A stretch of DNA of 64,000 nt from Salinilacustrithrix sp003476595 (GTDB taxonomy: Bacteria; Actinomycetota; Acidimicrobiia; Acidimicrobiales; Salinilacustritrichaceae), in the NCBI GenBank assembly GCA_963972525.1, contig CAXAUZ010000010.1, positions 1 through 64,000 of the forward strand, in the 5' to 3' direction. A program made the position numbers and the translations under genes. The number at the start of each line of letters is the position of its first letter. Within the stretch, counting starts at the first letter, position 1. Shown piece by piece: positions 51,437 to 59,422 of this stretch. A model generated the notes under the pieces. The model worked only from the letters and a program-made list of their open reading frames with translations. It was not told the origin of the DNA and did not search any database.

Positions 51437-52687
51437 ATGACCTCGCCACGGGACCTCAACAGCCCTCGAGACGGTTTCCGCCCCTTCGATCGGCCGCACC
51501 CTGCTGCGGCCGAACGGGGGCCCGGTGCTCCCGCTGCACCGGCGCCCCCCGGCGCCCCCGCCAGCTCGGTTCCCGCCACCGAGCCACGGCGGGGACGCCT
51601 CCTCTCGACCCTGCTCGCCGGCGCGGTCGCTGGCGCCGCAGTGGCGGCGCCGATCACGCTGCTGCTCGACGAGGAGCCTGCTCCGGCACCGTCTGCCGCG
51701 GTGGCAGCGACACCCGATGCCGACGTCACGCCGGTGTCCGCACCCGCCGGCACCGCCCTGGATGTGAACGCGGTCCTCGACACCGTGCGGCCCGCCGTGG
51801 TCGCCATCCGGACCGAGGTCGTCCGGCCCACATCCGCCGGCCTCGAGCGCGGCGAGGGCGCCGGCAGCGGCTTCGTCATCGATCCCGCCGGCACCATCGT
51901 CACGAACAGCCACGTCGTGGAGGGCGCCCGGTCCATCTCCGTCGAGCTGGACGACGGCACCGAGCTCGATGCCGAGCTGGTCGCCCGGGACCCCAGCCGG
52001 GATCTGGCCGTGCTGTCCGTGGACGGTGGTGACCTGGACGCCCTCGAGATCGGCGACTCGGACGCCCTCGGGGTCGGCGACCCCGTCGTGGCCATCGGCA
52101 ACGCCCTGGGCCTCGAAGGCGACCTCACCGTCACGACCGGCATCGTCTCGGCCAAGGACCGTGACGTTCCGGTGACCCGCGAGATCACCTTGCGGGGCAC
52201 GATCCAGACCGATGCGGCCATCAACCCGGGCAACTCCGGCGGACCGCTGGTCGACGCGCAGGGACGCGTCGTGGGCATCAACAGCGCCGGCGCTCGAGGT
52301 GCCCAGTCGGTCGGCTTCGCCATCCCCATCACCGACGCCATGCCGGTGATCGAGGCGCTCGCCCGCGGCGAGGTCCCCACCCGACCGTTCCTCGGCGTCC
52401 AGACCGCTGACCTCACCGACGCCGTCCGTGCCGAGACCGGCATCGATCGCGAGGACGGCGCCCTCGTCATGGACGTCACCGCGGGCTCCAGCGCCGAGAA
52501 CGCCGGCATCCGGCCCGGTGACGTCATCGTCGGCGTGGACGGACGTGACGTCGAGACCTCCGCCGATCTCGGTGATGCGATCGTCGCCGCTGGCGCAGGC
52601 GAGGAGGCCGAGATCGCGATCGACCGCGGTGGTCGCACGGTGACCGTCACCGCCACGATCGGCTCCCGGCCCGGCTCATTCACCTGA
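51437..52687 (+). CDS. HtrA/DegP-like serine protease with PDZ domain
   Basis: A 416-residue membrane-anchored protease from ATG 51437. A Pro/Ala-rich cytoplasmic tail of about 50 residues precedes one transmembrane helix (LLSTLLAGAVAGAAVAAPIT). The trypsin-like triad is His in VTNSHVVEG, Asp in DPSRDLAVLSV and Ser in NPGNSGGPLV. A PDZ domain follows (PFLGVQTADL, then SSAENAGIRPGDVIVGVDG). It degrades or refolds damaged proteins outside the membrane. A TAGCGT hexamer at 51424-51429, 7 nt before ATG, suggests a leaderless start. Confidence 0.95.
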   Translation: MTSPRDLNSPRDGFRPFDRPHPAAAERGPGAPAAPAPPGAPASSVPATEPRRGRLLSTLLAGAVAGAAVAAPITLLLDEEPAPAPSAAVAATPDADVTPVSAPAGTALDVNAVLDTVRPAVVAIRTEVVRPTSAGLERGEGAGSGFVIDPAGTIVTNSHVVEGARSISVELDDGTELDAELVARDPSRDLAVLSVDGGDLDALEIGDSDALGVGDPVVAIGNALGLEGDLTVTTGIVSAKDRDVPVTREITLRGTIQTDAAINPGNSGGPLVDAQGRVVGINSAGARGAQSVGFAIPITDAMPVIEALARGEVPTRPFLGVQTADLTDAVRAETGIDREDGALVMDVTAGSSAENAGIRPGDVIVGVDGRDVETSADLGDAIVAAGAGEEAEIAIDRGGRTVTVTATIGSRPGSFT

Positions 52688-52692
52688 GCCGG
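52671..52692 (+). terminator. Hairpin over the htrA-like stop codon
   Basis: CCGGCTCA (52671-52678) pairs with TGAGCCGG (52685-52692) around a 6-nt loop and includes the TGA stop. The stem is GC-rich, but there is no U-tract. Confidence 0.45.
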
Positions 52693-52739
52693 CGCTCAAC
52701 ACGCCAGATCGTCGGGGTGGCAGGCGGAGGCGGTCCCCG

Positions 52740-52745
52740 TACGGT
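52740..52745 (+). promoter_or_regulatory. -10-like element, leaderless start
   Basis: TACGGT lies 7 nt before ATG 52753, and no Shine-Dalgarno is present. Confidence 0.45.
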
Positions 52746-52752
52746 GGATGGC

Positions 52753-53190
52753 ATGGCACGACTGCTCTTGGTCCTGGCCCTGCTGTTCGGACTCGCTGCC
52801 TGCGGGGACGACGATTCCGACGAGGAGATCTTCACCGGCGTCGACGGCGAGGACGTGGTCGACCAGGTCCCCGACGACGACGAGGTGGACCTCGACGATC
52901 CCGCCGGGGCCGATGACGAGCTCATCGACTCCATCGAGGCCTACGCCCGCACCCAGATCGAGGGTGATCCCGACGAGCTGGTCGAGGCCCGCTCCCAGGG
53001 CTGCGCCGAGGTGGACACCGATCTGCCCGCCGGCGCCGCCGACGCCGACGAGGTGGCGGTGCGCGACGTCGAAGCCGAGATCGACGGTGACGAGGCGACG
53101 GTGAGCTACCGCCTCGATCCCGCTGATCAGCAGGTCACCGACGAGCGCTGGGTCCGCGAGGACGGTGAGTGGAAGTGGGACAACTGCTGA
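52753..53190 (+). CDS. Putative acidic lipoprotein
   Basis: A 145-residue product from ATG 52753 with the signal ARLLLVLALLFGLAAC and lipobox LAAC. The mature part starts with a very acidic linker (GDDDSDEEIF and further Asp/Glu runs), followed by a small domain containing EAYARTQIEGDPDELVEARS and the C-terminal WVREDGEWKWDNC, a pattern like small NTF2-like or DUF4878-type domains. The exact family is not certain. Its end overlaps the next lipoprotein gene by 22 bp. Confidence 0.75.
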   Translation: MARLLLVLALLFGLAACGDDDSDEEIFTGVDGEDVVDQVPDDDEVDLDDPAGADDELIDSIEAYARTQIEGDPDELVEARSQGCAEVDTDLPAGAADADEVAVRDVEAEIDGDEATVSYRLDPADQQVTDERWVREDGEWKWDNC

Positions 53191-53771
53191 GCTCCGCGCC
53201 GTCGCTGCGCCGAGCGCGACCGCTCGTGGGCGCCCTCGTGGCAGCAGCGCTCCTCGTCGCATGTGGCGACGACGACGACGAGTCGACGCAGCCCGACCCG
53301 ACATCACCGTCGTCGATCGACGCAGCAGCCGAGGTCGACTCCGTGCCCGAAGGCGCCCCGGAGGTCTGCGGACTGCTCACCGACGAGCAGATCTCCGACC
53401 TCACCGGCGTCTCGGTCGTGGGGATCGAGGGAGACAGCGACCGCTGCGAGTGGACGCTGACCGAGTCCGCGGCGGTGCTGGACGGACCCAACGAGGGTGG
53501 CGACGCCTCGCTCGAGGTCGAGTTCGTCGACCCCGAGGAATTCGCATCGTTCGAGGCGAGCGACGAGGAGGGCATCGATGTGGTGCCGGTCGACGAGGTC
53601 GGCGACGAGGCCTTCCTCGTGCGCCGCGACGGCACCGTTCCGAGCATGCTGTTCGTGCTGGACGGCGACCGGGCGCTGCGCCTGGCGCTGGCCAACGTGC
53701 TCGACGGCGGGAACGCCACCGAGCAGGCACTGACGGACATGGCCGACCTGGTCCTGGACGCCCCCTCCTAG
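53169..53771 (+). CDS. Putative lipoprotein (DUF3558-like)
   Basis: A 200-residue product from GTG 53169, within the end of the previous gene. The lipobox is LLVAC (LVGALVAAALLVACGDDDD). The mature domain PEVCGLLTDEQISDLTGVSV then SDRCEWTLTESA has the Cys pair and arrangement of actinobacterial DUF3558-like lipoproteins. It lies downstream of the protease gene and upstream of pirin; function unknown. Confidence 0.72.
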   Translation: MEVGQLLSSAPSLRRARPLVGALVAAALLVACGDDDDESTQPDPTSPSSIDAAAEVDSVPEGAPEVCGLLTDEQISDLTGVSVVGIEGDSDRCEWTLTESAAVLDGPNEGGDASLEVEFVDPEEFASFEASDEEGIDVVPVDEVGDEAFLVRRDGTVPSMLFVLDGDRALRLALANVLDGGNATEQALTDMADLVLDAPS

Positions 53772-53794
53772 CGGCCGCGGGGACGGTGGGCCGG

Positions 53795-53800
53795 TACCCT
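53795..53800 (+). promoter_or_regulatory. -10-like element for leader peptide/pirin
   Basis: TACCCT lies 7 nt before ATG 53808, the start of a 15-residue frame coupled to the pirin gene. No Shine-Dalgarno is present. Confidence 0.45.
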
Positions 53801-53807
53801 CGCCGCC

Positions 53808-53855
53808 ATGCGGCCCCACGGTCACCACGCGGCGCTCCGGGTCGTCGGGCCATGA
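53808..53855 (+). CDS. Possible 15-residue leader peptide before pirin
   Basis: ATG 53808 opens the frame MRPHGHHAALRVVGP, whose TGA stop overlaps the pirin ATG at 53852 (ATGA). It lies 7 nt after a -10-like element and the pirin start itself has no Shine-Dalgarno, so ribosomes loaded on the mini-frame could reinitiate at pirin. Three His in four residues might allow attenuation-like control, but no stem-loop evidence was found. It could also be chance. Confidence 0.35.
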   Translation: MRPHGHHAALRVVGP

Positions 53856-54796
53856 GCGGCCCCGTCACCGCCGCCGACGAGGCGCCGGCCGAGGGTGGCT
53901 GCGGCGAGACGTCGCCCCTCATCGAGCTGACGCCGAGCGCCGAGGCCGAGGTCGGTCGGTTCCGGGTGCGGCGGGCGCTGCCGCGACGGGCCCGCCGCAC
54001 GATCGGGGCCTGGTGCTTCGCCGACCACGTGGGTCCGGCCGCCGTGACCGAGGAGCGGGGCCTCGACGTCGGCCCGCACCCCCACATCGGGCTCCAGACC
54101 GTGACCTGGCTGATCAGCGGTGAGGCCCTGCACCGCGACTCCCTCGGCTCCGAGCAGGTCATCGCCCCCGGGCAGCTGAACCTGATGACCGCCGGCAACG
54201 GCATCGCCCACAGCGAGGAGGCCACCGGCCGCTACGCCGGCGAGCTGCAGGGCATCCAGCTGTGGGTGGCCCAGCCCGAGGACACCCGCCACGGCGCCCC
54301 CGCGTTCGAGCACCACGCCGACCTGCCCCGCATCGAGGTCGGTGCCGGCACCGCCACCGTGCTCGTCGGCGAGCTGGAGGGCCAGACCTCACCGGCCCGT
54401 CGCGACACCGACCACCTCGGGGTCGACCTCGAGCTGGGGACCGGTCAGACCGACCTCGCGCTCGTCCCGACCCACGAGCACGGCATCGTCGTGCTGGAGG
54501 GCCGGCTGGTCGTCGAAGGCCACGAGGTCGAGCCCGGGATGCTCGCCTACCTGGGCGTCGGGCACGACGAGTGCCGCATCACCACCGAAGGGCCGACCCG
54601 GGCGATGCTGCTCGGTGGCACGCCCCTCGAGGACGAGCTCGTCATGTGGTGGAACTACGTGGGCCGGTCCCGCGACGAGATCATCGAGGCCCACCGGGCC
54701 TGGACCGCGCAGGACACCGACCGCTTCGGTGCCGTGGGGTCGCCGTTGCCGCGCATCGACACCGGACCGCCGCCGTGGGGTCGCACCGATGGGTGA
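53852..54796 (+). CDS. Pirin family protein
   Basis: A 314-residue bicupin from ATG 53852. The N-terminal cupin has RTIGAWCFADHVGPA and the pirin motif VGPHPHIGLQTVTWLISGEA then HRDSLGS, with metal-binding His and Glu; NLMTAGNGIAHSEE follows. The C-terminal half has HGIVVLEGRLVVEGHEVEPG. Pirins act as quercetinases, redox or metal sensors, or modulators of metabolic enzymes; which applies here is not visible. Its 3' end overlaps the larE start by 8 bases. Confidence 0.92.
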   Translation: MSGPVTAADEAPAEGGCGETSPLIELTPSAEAEVGRFRVRRALPRRARRTIGAWCFADHVGPAAVTEERGLDVGPHPHIGLQTVTWLISGEALHRDSLGSEQVIAPGQLNLMTAGNGIAHSEEATGRYAGELQGIQLWVAQPEDTRHGAPAFEHHADLPRIEVGAGTATVLVGELEGQTSPARRDTDHLGVDLELGTGQTDLALVPTHEHGIVVLEGRLVVEGHEVEPGMLAYLGVGHDECRITTEGPTRAMLLGGTPLEDELVMWWNYVGRSRDEIIEAHRAWTAQDTDRFGAVGSPLPRIDTGPPPWGRTDG

Positions 54797-55574
54797 TCTG
54801 GCCGCACTCCGCGAGCAGCTCGTCGGGCTCGGCGAGGTCGTCGTCGCGTTCTCCGGGGGCGCGGACTCGTCGTTCCTCGCCTGGGTCGCCAACGACGCGC
54901 TCGGCCCGGAACGGGTCACTGCGGTGACCGCGGTGTCGCCGTCGCTGGCCGGTGCCGAGCACGACGACTGCCGCACGCTCGCCGCGGAGTGGGGCTTGAC
55001 CTGGCGGGAGGTGCACACCGAGGAGATGGCCAACGCCGCCTACCAGCGCAACGACATCGACCGCTGCTTCTGGTGCAAGGACGCGCTGATGGAGGCGGTC
55101 GAGCCGATCGTGGCCACGGCCGGTGCCACCGTCGCCCTCGGGGTGAACCTCGACGACCTCGACGATCACCGTCCCGGTCAGGACGCCGCCCGCCAGCGCG
55201 GCGCGGTGTTCCCGCTGGTGGATGCCGGGTTCACCAAGGACGACGTCCGAGCCGCGTCACGTGAGCTCGGGTTGCGGACGTGGGACAAGCCGGCGGCGCC
55301 CTGCCTCGCGTCCCGGCTGCCGTACGGCATCCCGGTCACCCTCGGCCGGCTCCGGTCGGTCGAGCAGGCCGAGGCGGCGCTGCGGGCGATGGGGTTCGGC
55401 GAGTTGCGGGTCCGGCACCACGAGGAGCTGGCGCGCATCGAGGTGCCGGTCGACCGCATCGACGGGGTGGTGGCGCAGCGGGACGAGGTCGTCGCCGCCG
55501 TGCAGGACGCCGGCTACCGGTGGGTCACGCTGGATCTCGTCGGGCTCCGGTCGGGGAACCTGAACCCGGGTTGA
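54789..55574 (+). CDS. larE: ATP-dependent sacrificial sulfur transferase LarE
   Basis: A 261-residue protein from ATG 54789. The PP-loop SGGADSSFL near residue 21 binds ATP. RNDIDRCFWCKDALMEAV near residue 92 and WDKPAAPCLASRLPYG with Cys near 172 are typical; in LarE this Cys donates its sulfur to the nickel-pincer cofactor of lactate racemase. LarE is normally encoded with LarB and LarC, neither of which is in the window. Lactate-utilisation genes lie 1.6 kb downstream. It is coupled to the pirin gene. Confidence 0.92.
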   Translation: MGDLAALREQLVGLGEVVVAFSGGADSSFLAWVANDALGPERVTAVTAVSPSLAGAEHDDCRTLAAEWGLTWREVHTEEMANAAYQRNDIDRCFWCKDALMEAVEPIVATAGATVALGVNLDDLDDHRPGQDAARQRGAVFPLVDAGFTKDDVRAASRELGLRTWDKPAAPCLASRLPYGIPVTLGRLRSVEQAEAALRAMGFGELRVRHHEELARIEVPVDRIDGVVAQRDEVVAAVQDAGYRWVTLDLVGLRSGNLNPG

Positions 55575-55581
55575 GGTCCCG

Positions 55582-55731
55582 CTAGCGCAGGAAGCGTCGG
55601 ACGATCGACCCGATGCCGCCACGGCTCCGCGTCGCGGTCCCGGTCCCGCCGGCGCGGCCCATGCCGCCCCGACCAGTGGTGCGGCCACCGCCGCTGGTGA
55701 ACATCCGGAAGAGCTTGCTGATGATTCGCAT
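55582..55731 (-). CDS. Very small Gly/Arg-rich protein
   Basis: A 49-residue minus-strand frame from ATG 55731 to TAG 55582: MRIISKLFRMFTSGGGRTTG, then a Gly/Arg-rich middle, ending GGIGSIVRRFLR. It has amphipathic basic ends around a Gly-rich centre. It fills the gap between larE and the next minus-strand gene and has ordinary composition for a small basic protein. No family is recognised and the ribosome-binding site is weak. Confidence 0.45.
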   Translation of the reverse strand: MRIISKLFRMFTSGGGRTTGRGGMGRAGGTGTATRSRGGIGSIVRRFLR

Positions 55732-55772
55732 GGGGGTCGACCTACCCGGTCGTCCCTCGCTTCATCCGCGCG

Positions 55773-56048
55773 TCACAAGTGGATGATCTCGCCCGCGGTC
55801 CAGAGCGGGAACGCGAGGTGCTTCACCCCGAGGTGCTCCACGATCCGGCCGGTGTCGGCGAACTCGCGGTAGCAGCGGTCGGCGATCGGCTTGCCGACCA
55901 TGAACACGAAGTCCGCCCACGGCAGCAGGACGGGGCCGTCGTCCACGTCACCCTCCCGGACCACCGCCTCGATCTCGAGCGTCGGCTTGGTCGGGTTGGA
56001 CGGATCGAGGCAGGCCGAGTGGTAGACGACGTGCTCGAAGACCGACAT
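55773..56048 (-). CDS. Hypothetical protein
   Basis: A 91-residue protein from ATG 56048. SVFEHVVYHSACLDPSNPTK, then EIEAVVREGDVDD, LPWADFVFMVGKPIADRCYR and EHLGVKHLAFPLWTAGEIIH. The compact sequence has no signal or membrane helix. It is 25 bp downstream of the DUF427 gene on the same strand, so it is probably cotranscribed. The family is not recognised. Confidence 0.65.
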   Translation of the reverse strand: MSVFEHVVYHSACLDPSNPTKPTLEIEAVVREGDVDDGPVLLPWADFVFMVGKPIADRCYREFADTGRIVEHLGVKHLAFPLWTAGEIIHL

Positions 56049-56073
56049 GGCGCGGATCCTCACGGCGACTCCA

Positions 56074-56568
56074 TCACCAGTGGATCGTCCCGGGCGCACC
56101 CTTGAACGGGCCCACGACCTTCGAGGTGATCCACCCGCCGTAGAACGATCCCTCGTTGGGGTCGACGACCTCGCCGTCGACGGTGCACTCGTCCATCTGC
56201 TGCGCGTAGAAGGCGTAGTGGTCGACCAGCTCGGCGAAGCGGGGCGTCGGGTTCGGGTACGACCACACGGCGGCCTCGGCGACGGCCCGGCCCGTGTCGA
56301 CGGTCCAGTAGCTGGCCTGACCCTTCCACTCGCAGAAGGTGCGCCGGCCGTCCGGCCGGAGCAGGTCCGTGCGGACGTCGGCGGCGGGCAGGTAGTACGC
56401 CGGGGGCTGGCTGGTCTCCAGCACGCGGATCGACCGCCGCGTGTCGGCGATGACCTCACCCCCGAAGCGGACCACGACGTGGTGATCGCTGCGGTCGAGC
56501 GCCGGTGGCCGCGGGTAGTCCCACACCGACTCCTGGCCGGGACCGGGTTCGACGCGCTCGGGTTGCAC
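56074..56568 (-). CDS. DUF427 domain protein
   Basis: A 164-residue protein. GTG 56568 was chosen as the last start before conserved sequence with a -10-like CAACCT 6 nt upstream. SVWDYPRPPALDRSDHHVVV, then FGGEVIADTRRSIRVLETSQPP and YYLPAADVRTDLLRPDGRRT with FCEWKGQASYWTVDTG are characteristic of DUF427 proteins, small barrel-like proteins of unknown function. Its start is only 18 bp from the start of the divergent plus-strand gene. Confidence 0.88.
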   Translation of the reverse strand: MQPERVEPGPGQESVWDYPRPPALDRSDHHVVVRFGGEVIADTRRSIRVLETSQPPAYYLPAADVRTDLLRPDGRRTFCEWKGQASYWTVDTGRAVAEAAVWSYPNPTPRFAELVDHYAFYAQQMDECTVDGEVVDPNEGSFYGGWITSKVVGPFKGAPGTIHW

Positions 56569-56573
56569 GTCCG

Positions 56574-56579
56574 TAGGTT
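56574..56579 (+). promoter_or_regulatory. Shared divergent -10-like element
   Basis: TAGGTT lies 7 nt before ATG 56587. On the opposite strand the overlapping CAACCT (56575-56580) lies 6 nt before GTG 56568. Two leaderless promoters therefore seem to share the same few bases. Confidence 0.45.
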
Positions 56580-56586
56580 GACCCAC

Positions 56587-57087
56587 ATGGCCTCCGATGC
56601 CAACCCGCCCGTGGCCGCCGCCGACGAGGAGCGCCTCGCCGCCATCGCCGCCGCGCTCGCCGACCGGGTCGAGGAGGCCGTGCCGGGCTGGATCGAGGGG
56701 CTCGTGCTCGCCCGCGTGCGGGAGTGGAGCGGCCACGTGAGCGCAGAGGTGGCCGCGGAGGCGGTGGTCGCCGCCGAGGACGCCCGCGCCGAGGTCGTGC
56801 CCCGGATGCGCCGGCTGCTCGAGGCAGACATCGACGACCAGACCGCCAACCCGCTCGAGCTGCTGCGCCACGCCACGCGCCACGCCCACGACGCCCTGGC
56901 CCGGATCGGCGTGCCGAGCGTGGCGCGGGACGACTTCGCACAGCGCTCGTTCCCGGGTGACTCCTACGACCTCATGCCCGCCACCTGGTCCGACATCCAC
57001 CCCGACCTGCACGAGATCGGTCTCACCTGGGGTGCAGCCAAGGCGTTCGTGCACAAGGCCCGCCGGCGGGCCGAAGGCCGTACCTGA
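56587..57087 (+). CDS. Hypothetical helical protein
   Basis: A 166-residue protein from ATG 56587. The first ~100 residues are alpha-helical and acidic (EERLAAIAAALADRVEEAVP, SAEVAAEAVVAAEDARAEVV), followed by ELLRHATRHAHDALARIGVP and SYDLMPATWSDIHPDLHEIG then WGAAKAFVHKARRRAEG. No signal or membrane helix. I do not recognise the family with certainty. Confidence 0.72.
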   Translation: MASDANPPVAAADEERLAAIAAALADRVEEAVPGWIEGLVLARVREWSGHVSAEVAAEAVVAAEDARAEVVPRMRRLLEADIDDQTANPLELLRHATRHAHDALARIGVPSVARDDFAQRSFPGDSYDLMPATWSDIHPDLHEIGLTWGAAKAFVHKARRRAEGRT

Positions 57088-57117
57088 CCGACCGAGCCGC
57101 CGCCTCCCCGTTCCCTT

Positions 57118-57151
57118 CGCGCCGATCGACGTGTCCACGTCGATCGGCGCG
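57118..57151. repeat. 16-bp perfect inverted repeat upstream of lutABC
   Basis: CGCGCCGATCGACGTG (57118-57133) and CACGTCGATCGGCGCG (57136-57151) are perfect complements with 2 nt between. It may be the terminator of the upstream gene or an operator for the lut operon, whose start is 44 bp further on. A 2-nt loop is too tight for a simple RNA hairpin, though the inner pairs can open. Confidence 0.65.
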
Positions 57152-57194
57152 TCGAGAACCGGGTGGTCTCGTCCGGAGTTGTCATGATGGACGG

Positions 57195-57998
57195 GTGAGC
57201 GACGCACCCGACCGCCGTCCCGACGGCGTCGAGCGCGTGGCGCTCTTCGTCACCTGCGTCGGCGAGCTGGTGGAGCCCGACGTGCCGGTCGCCGCCGTGC
57301 GGGTCCTGCGGGCCGCGGGCTGCGACGTTGACGTGCCGGAGGGCCAGACGTGCTGCGGGCAGCCGGCGTGGAACTCGGGGTTCACGGCCGACGCTGCGAA
57401 GGTCGCCGGCACGAGCCTCGACGCGCTGGAGCGGGCGGTGGCCGACGGCGCCGAAGCCGTCGTGGTCCCGGCCGGGTCCTGCGCCACGATGATCCGCGTC
57501 TACTGGCCCCAGCTGTTCTCCCTGGCCGGCGACGAGGCCGCGTCGGACCGGGCCCGGGCCCTGGGCGAGCGGGTGTGGGAGCTCACCGAGCTGCTCGACG
57601 CGCTGCCCGACGAACGCCTCGGCCTCGGGTCGGTGGAACCGTGCGCAGCGGTGTACCACCGGTCCTGCCACATGCTGCGGGAGCTGCACGTCGCTGAGCA
57701 GCCCGAGGCCCTCCTCGCGCGGGTCGACGGCTGCGTCGTCGCCGAGTGGGCCGCTGCCGACCAGTGCTGCGGCTTCGGGGGCACCTTCAGCGTGAAGCTG
57801 CCCGAGGCCTCGGTGGCGATGGCCGATGAGAAGCTCGACGTCCTGCCCGAGGGCACGGAGGTCATCGTCGGCGCCGACGCCTCCTGCCTGATGCAGCTGC
57901 GCACCCGTGCCGGCGCTCGCGGCATGCAGGTGCGCACCGAGCACATCGCCCAGGTGCTGGAGCGGGCGCTGCCCGACGACAGGGGCGCGGACGCATGA
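57195..57998 (+). CDS. lutA: L-lactate utilisation protein LutA (CCG-domain)
   Basis: A 267-residue protein from GTG 57195, with a CATGAT element 6 nt upstream. Two cysteine-rich CCG motifs are present: QTCCGQPAWNSGF near residue 53 and DQCCGFGGTFSVK near 190, with CHMLRELHV between. LutA is the Fe-S subunit of the LutABC complex, which oxidises L-lactate to pyruvate at the membrane without the classical LldD enzyme. The stop overlaps the lutB start (ATGA). Confidence 0.93.
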   Translation: MSDAPDRRPDGVERVALFVTCVGELVEPDVPVAAVRVLRAAGCDVDVPEGQTCCGQPAWNSGFTADAAKVAGTSLDALERAVADGAEAVVVPAGSCATMIRVYWPQLFSLAGDEAASDRARALGERVWELTELLDALPDERLGLGSVEPCAAVYHRSCHMLRELHVAEQPEALLARVDGCVVAEWAAADQCCGFGGTFSVKLPEASVAMADEKLDVLPEGTEVIVGADASCLMQLRTRAGARGMQVRTEHIAQVLERALPDDRGADA

Positions 57999-59422
57999 GC
58001 AACGAGTGGCCATTGCGCAGCTCCACGCTCCGCGAGCGCTCCGCGACCGCGGTGGGCGATCCGGTCCTGCGCGCCAACGTCGGGGCCGCCACCGACCGGT
58101 TCCGCACCAAGCGCACCTCGGCGCTGGCCCGGTTGCACGACCCCGACGCGCTGCGCTCGGCGGCCCGCGGCGTGCGCGGCGACATCCTCGCCGACTGGGC
58201 CGCGACCCTGGAGCTGCTGGCCGACAACGTGCAGGCCAACGGCGGCCACGTCTGCTGGGCGCCCACCGGGGCCGACGCCAACGACTACATCGCGTCCGTC
58301 GCTCAGCGCATCGGTGCCCGCACGGTCGTGAAGTCCAAGTCGATGGCCACCGAGGAGACCGGGCTCAACGAGGCGCTGGCCGCGGTCGGGTGCGACACGG
58401 TGGAGACCGACCTGGGGGAGTGGATCATCCAGCTCGCCGAGGAGCACCCCAGCCACATCATCGCCCCGGCCATGCACAAGAACCGCGACCAGGTCGCCGA
58501 CACCTTCGAGGCCAAGGCCGGCATGACCGAGCGGGTCACGGAGCCCACCGAGCTGGTCGCGTTCGCCCGGCGCGAGCTGCGACGGCGCTTCCTCGAGGCC
58601 GACCTCGGCATCACCGGCGCCAACCTCGGCGTGGCCGAGACCGGCAGCATCGTGCTGGTCACCAACGAGGGCAACGCACGGATGGTCACCTCCATGCCCC
58701 GGGTGCACATCGCGGTGATGGGTGCCGAGCGCATCGCCCGCACGTGGGACCAGGCCGATCTGGTCCTCGGCCTGCTCGCCAAGTTCGGCACCGGCCAGAC
58801 GCTGTCCTCCTACACCACCGTGCTGAGCGGGCCCCGGGGCGAGGACGAGGCCGACGGACCCGATGAGTTCCACCTCGTCATCCTCGACAACGGCCGCTCC
58901 GACATCGCCGGGACCGAGTTCGCCGAGATGCTGAACTGCATCCGCTGCGGGTCGTGCCTGAACGTGTGCCCCGTGTACCACCAGACCGGTGGGCACGCGT
59001 ACGGCTGGGTGTACCCCGGTCCGATGGGCGCGGTGCTCACCCCGCTGCTGGCCTCGCAGCAGACCGGTCACGGTCCGGGCGAGGACCACCACGCCGGCGA
59101 GCTCGCCAACGCGTCGACGCTCTGCGGCGCCTGCATGGAGGCGTGCCCGGTCGAGATCCCGTTGCAGGACCTCCTGCTCGGCCTCCGTCGCCGCAACGCC
59201 GAGCACGCCGGTCTCGCCGAGCGATCGATGTGGCGGGCCTGGGCCGCGGCGTGGTCCCGGCCCGGCGCGTACGGGGCGTCGGCCACGGTGGCGACGAAGG
59301 CCCGACGGCTGGCGCCGCTGCTCGGCCGCCTCCCCGGCGGGAGCCGCTGGACCGACGGACGCGACCTGCCCGACCTGCCGGCCCGCACGTTCCGCCAGCG
59401 CTGGGACGCCGGCGATGTCTGA
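57995..59422 (+). CDS. lutB: L-lactate utilisation iron-sulfur protein LutB
   Basis: A 475-residue protein from ATG 57995. The N-terminal LUD-type domain (VKSKSMATEETGLNEAL, then EADLGITGANLGVAETGSIV) is followed by two ferredoxin-like clusters, CIRCGSCLNVCP near residue 314 and CGACMEACP near 375, for two 4Fe-4S centres. The C-terminal part has ARTFRQRWDAGD. Length and order match LutB. It is translationally coupled to lutA and overlaps lutC by 8 bases. Confidence 0.95.
   Translation: MSNEWPLRSSTLRERSATAVGDPVLRANVGAATDRFRTKRTSALARLHDPDALRSAARGVRGDILADWAATLELLADNVQANGGHVCWAPTGADANDYIASVAQRIGARTVVKSKSMATEETGLNEALAAVGCDTVETDLGEWIIQLAEEHPSHIIAPAMHKNRDQVADTFEAKAGMTERVTEPTELVAFARRELRRRFLEADLGITGANLGVAETGSIVLVTNEGNARMVTSMPRVHIAVMGAERIARTWDQADLVLGLLAKFGTGQTLSSYTTVLSGPRGEDEADGPDEFHLVILDNGRSDIAGTEFAEMLNCIRCGSCLNVCPVYHQTGGHAYGWVYPGPMGAVLTPLLASQQTGHGPGEDHHAGELANASTLCGACMEACPVEIPLQDLLLGLRRRNAEHAGLAERSMWRAWAAAWSRPGAYGASATVATKARRLAPLLGRLPGGSRWTDGRDLPDLPARTFRQRWDAGDV

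Noticed and set aside
51430..52683. 417-codon minus-strand frame
   Set aside because: Antisense to the HtrA-like protease; Ser/Pro/Arg-rich without domains.
55565..55574. Palindrome AACCCGGGTT at the end of larE
   Set aside because: Short, inside the coding end, and of a type expected by chance in GC-rich DNA.
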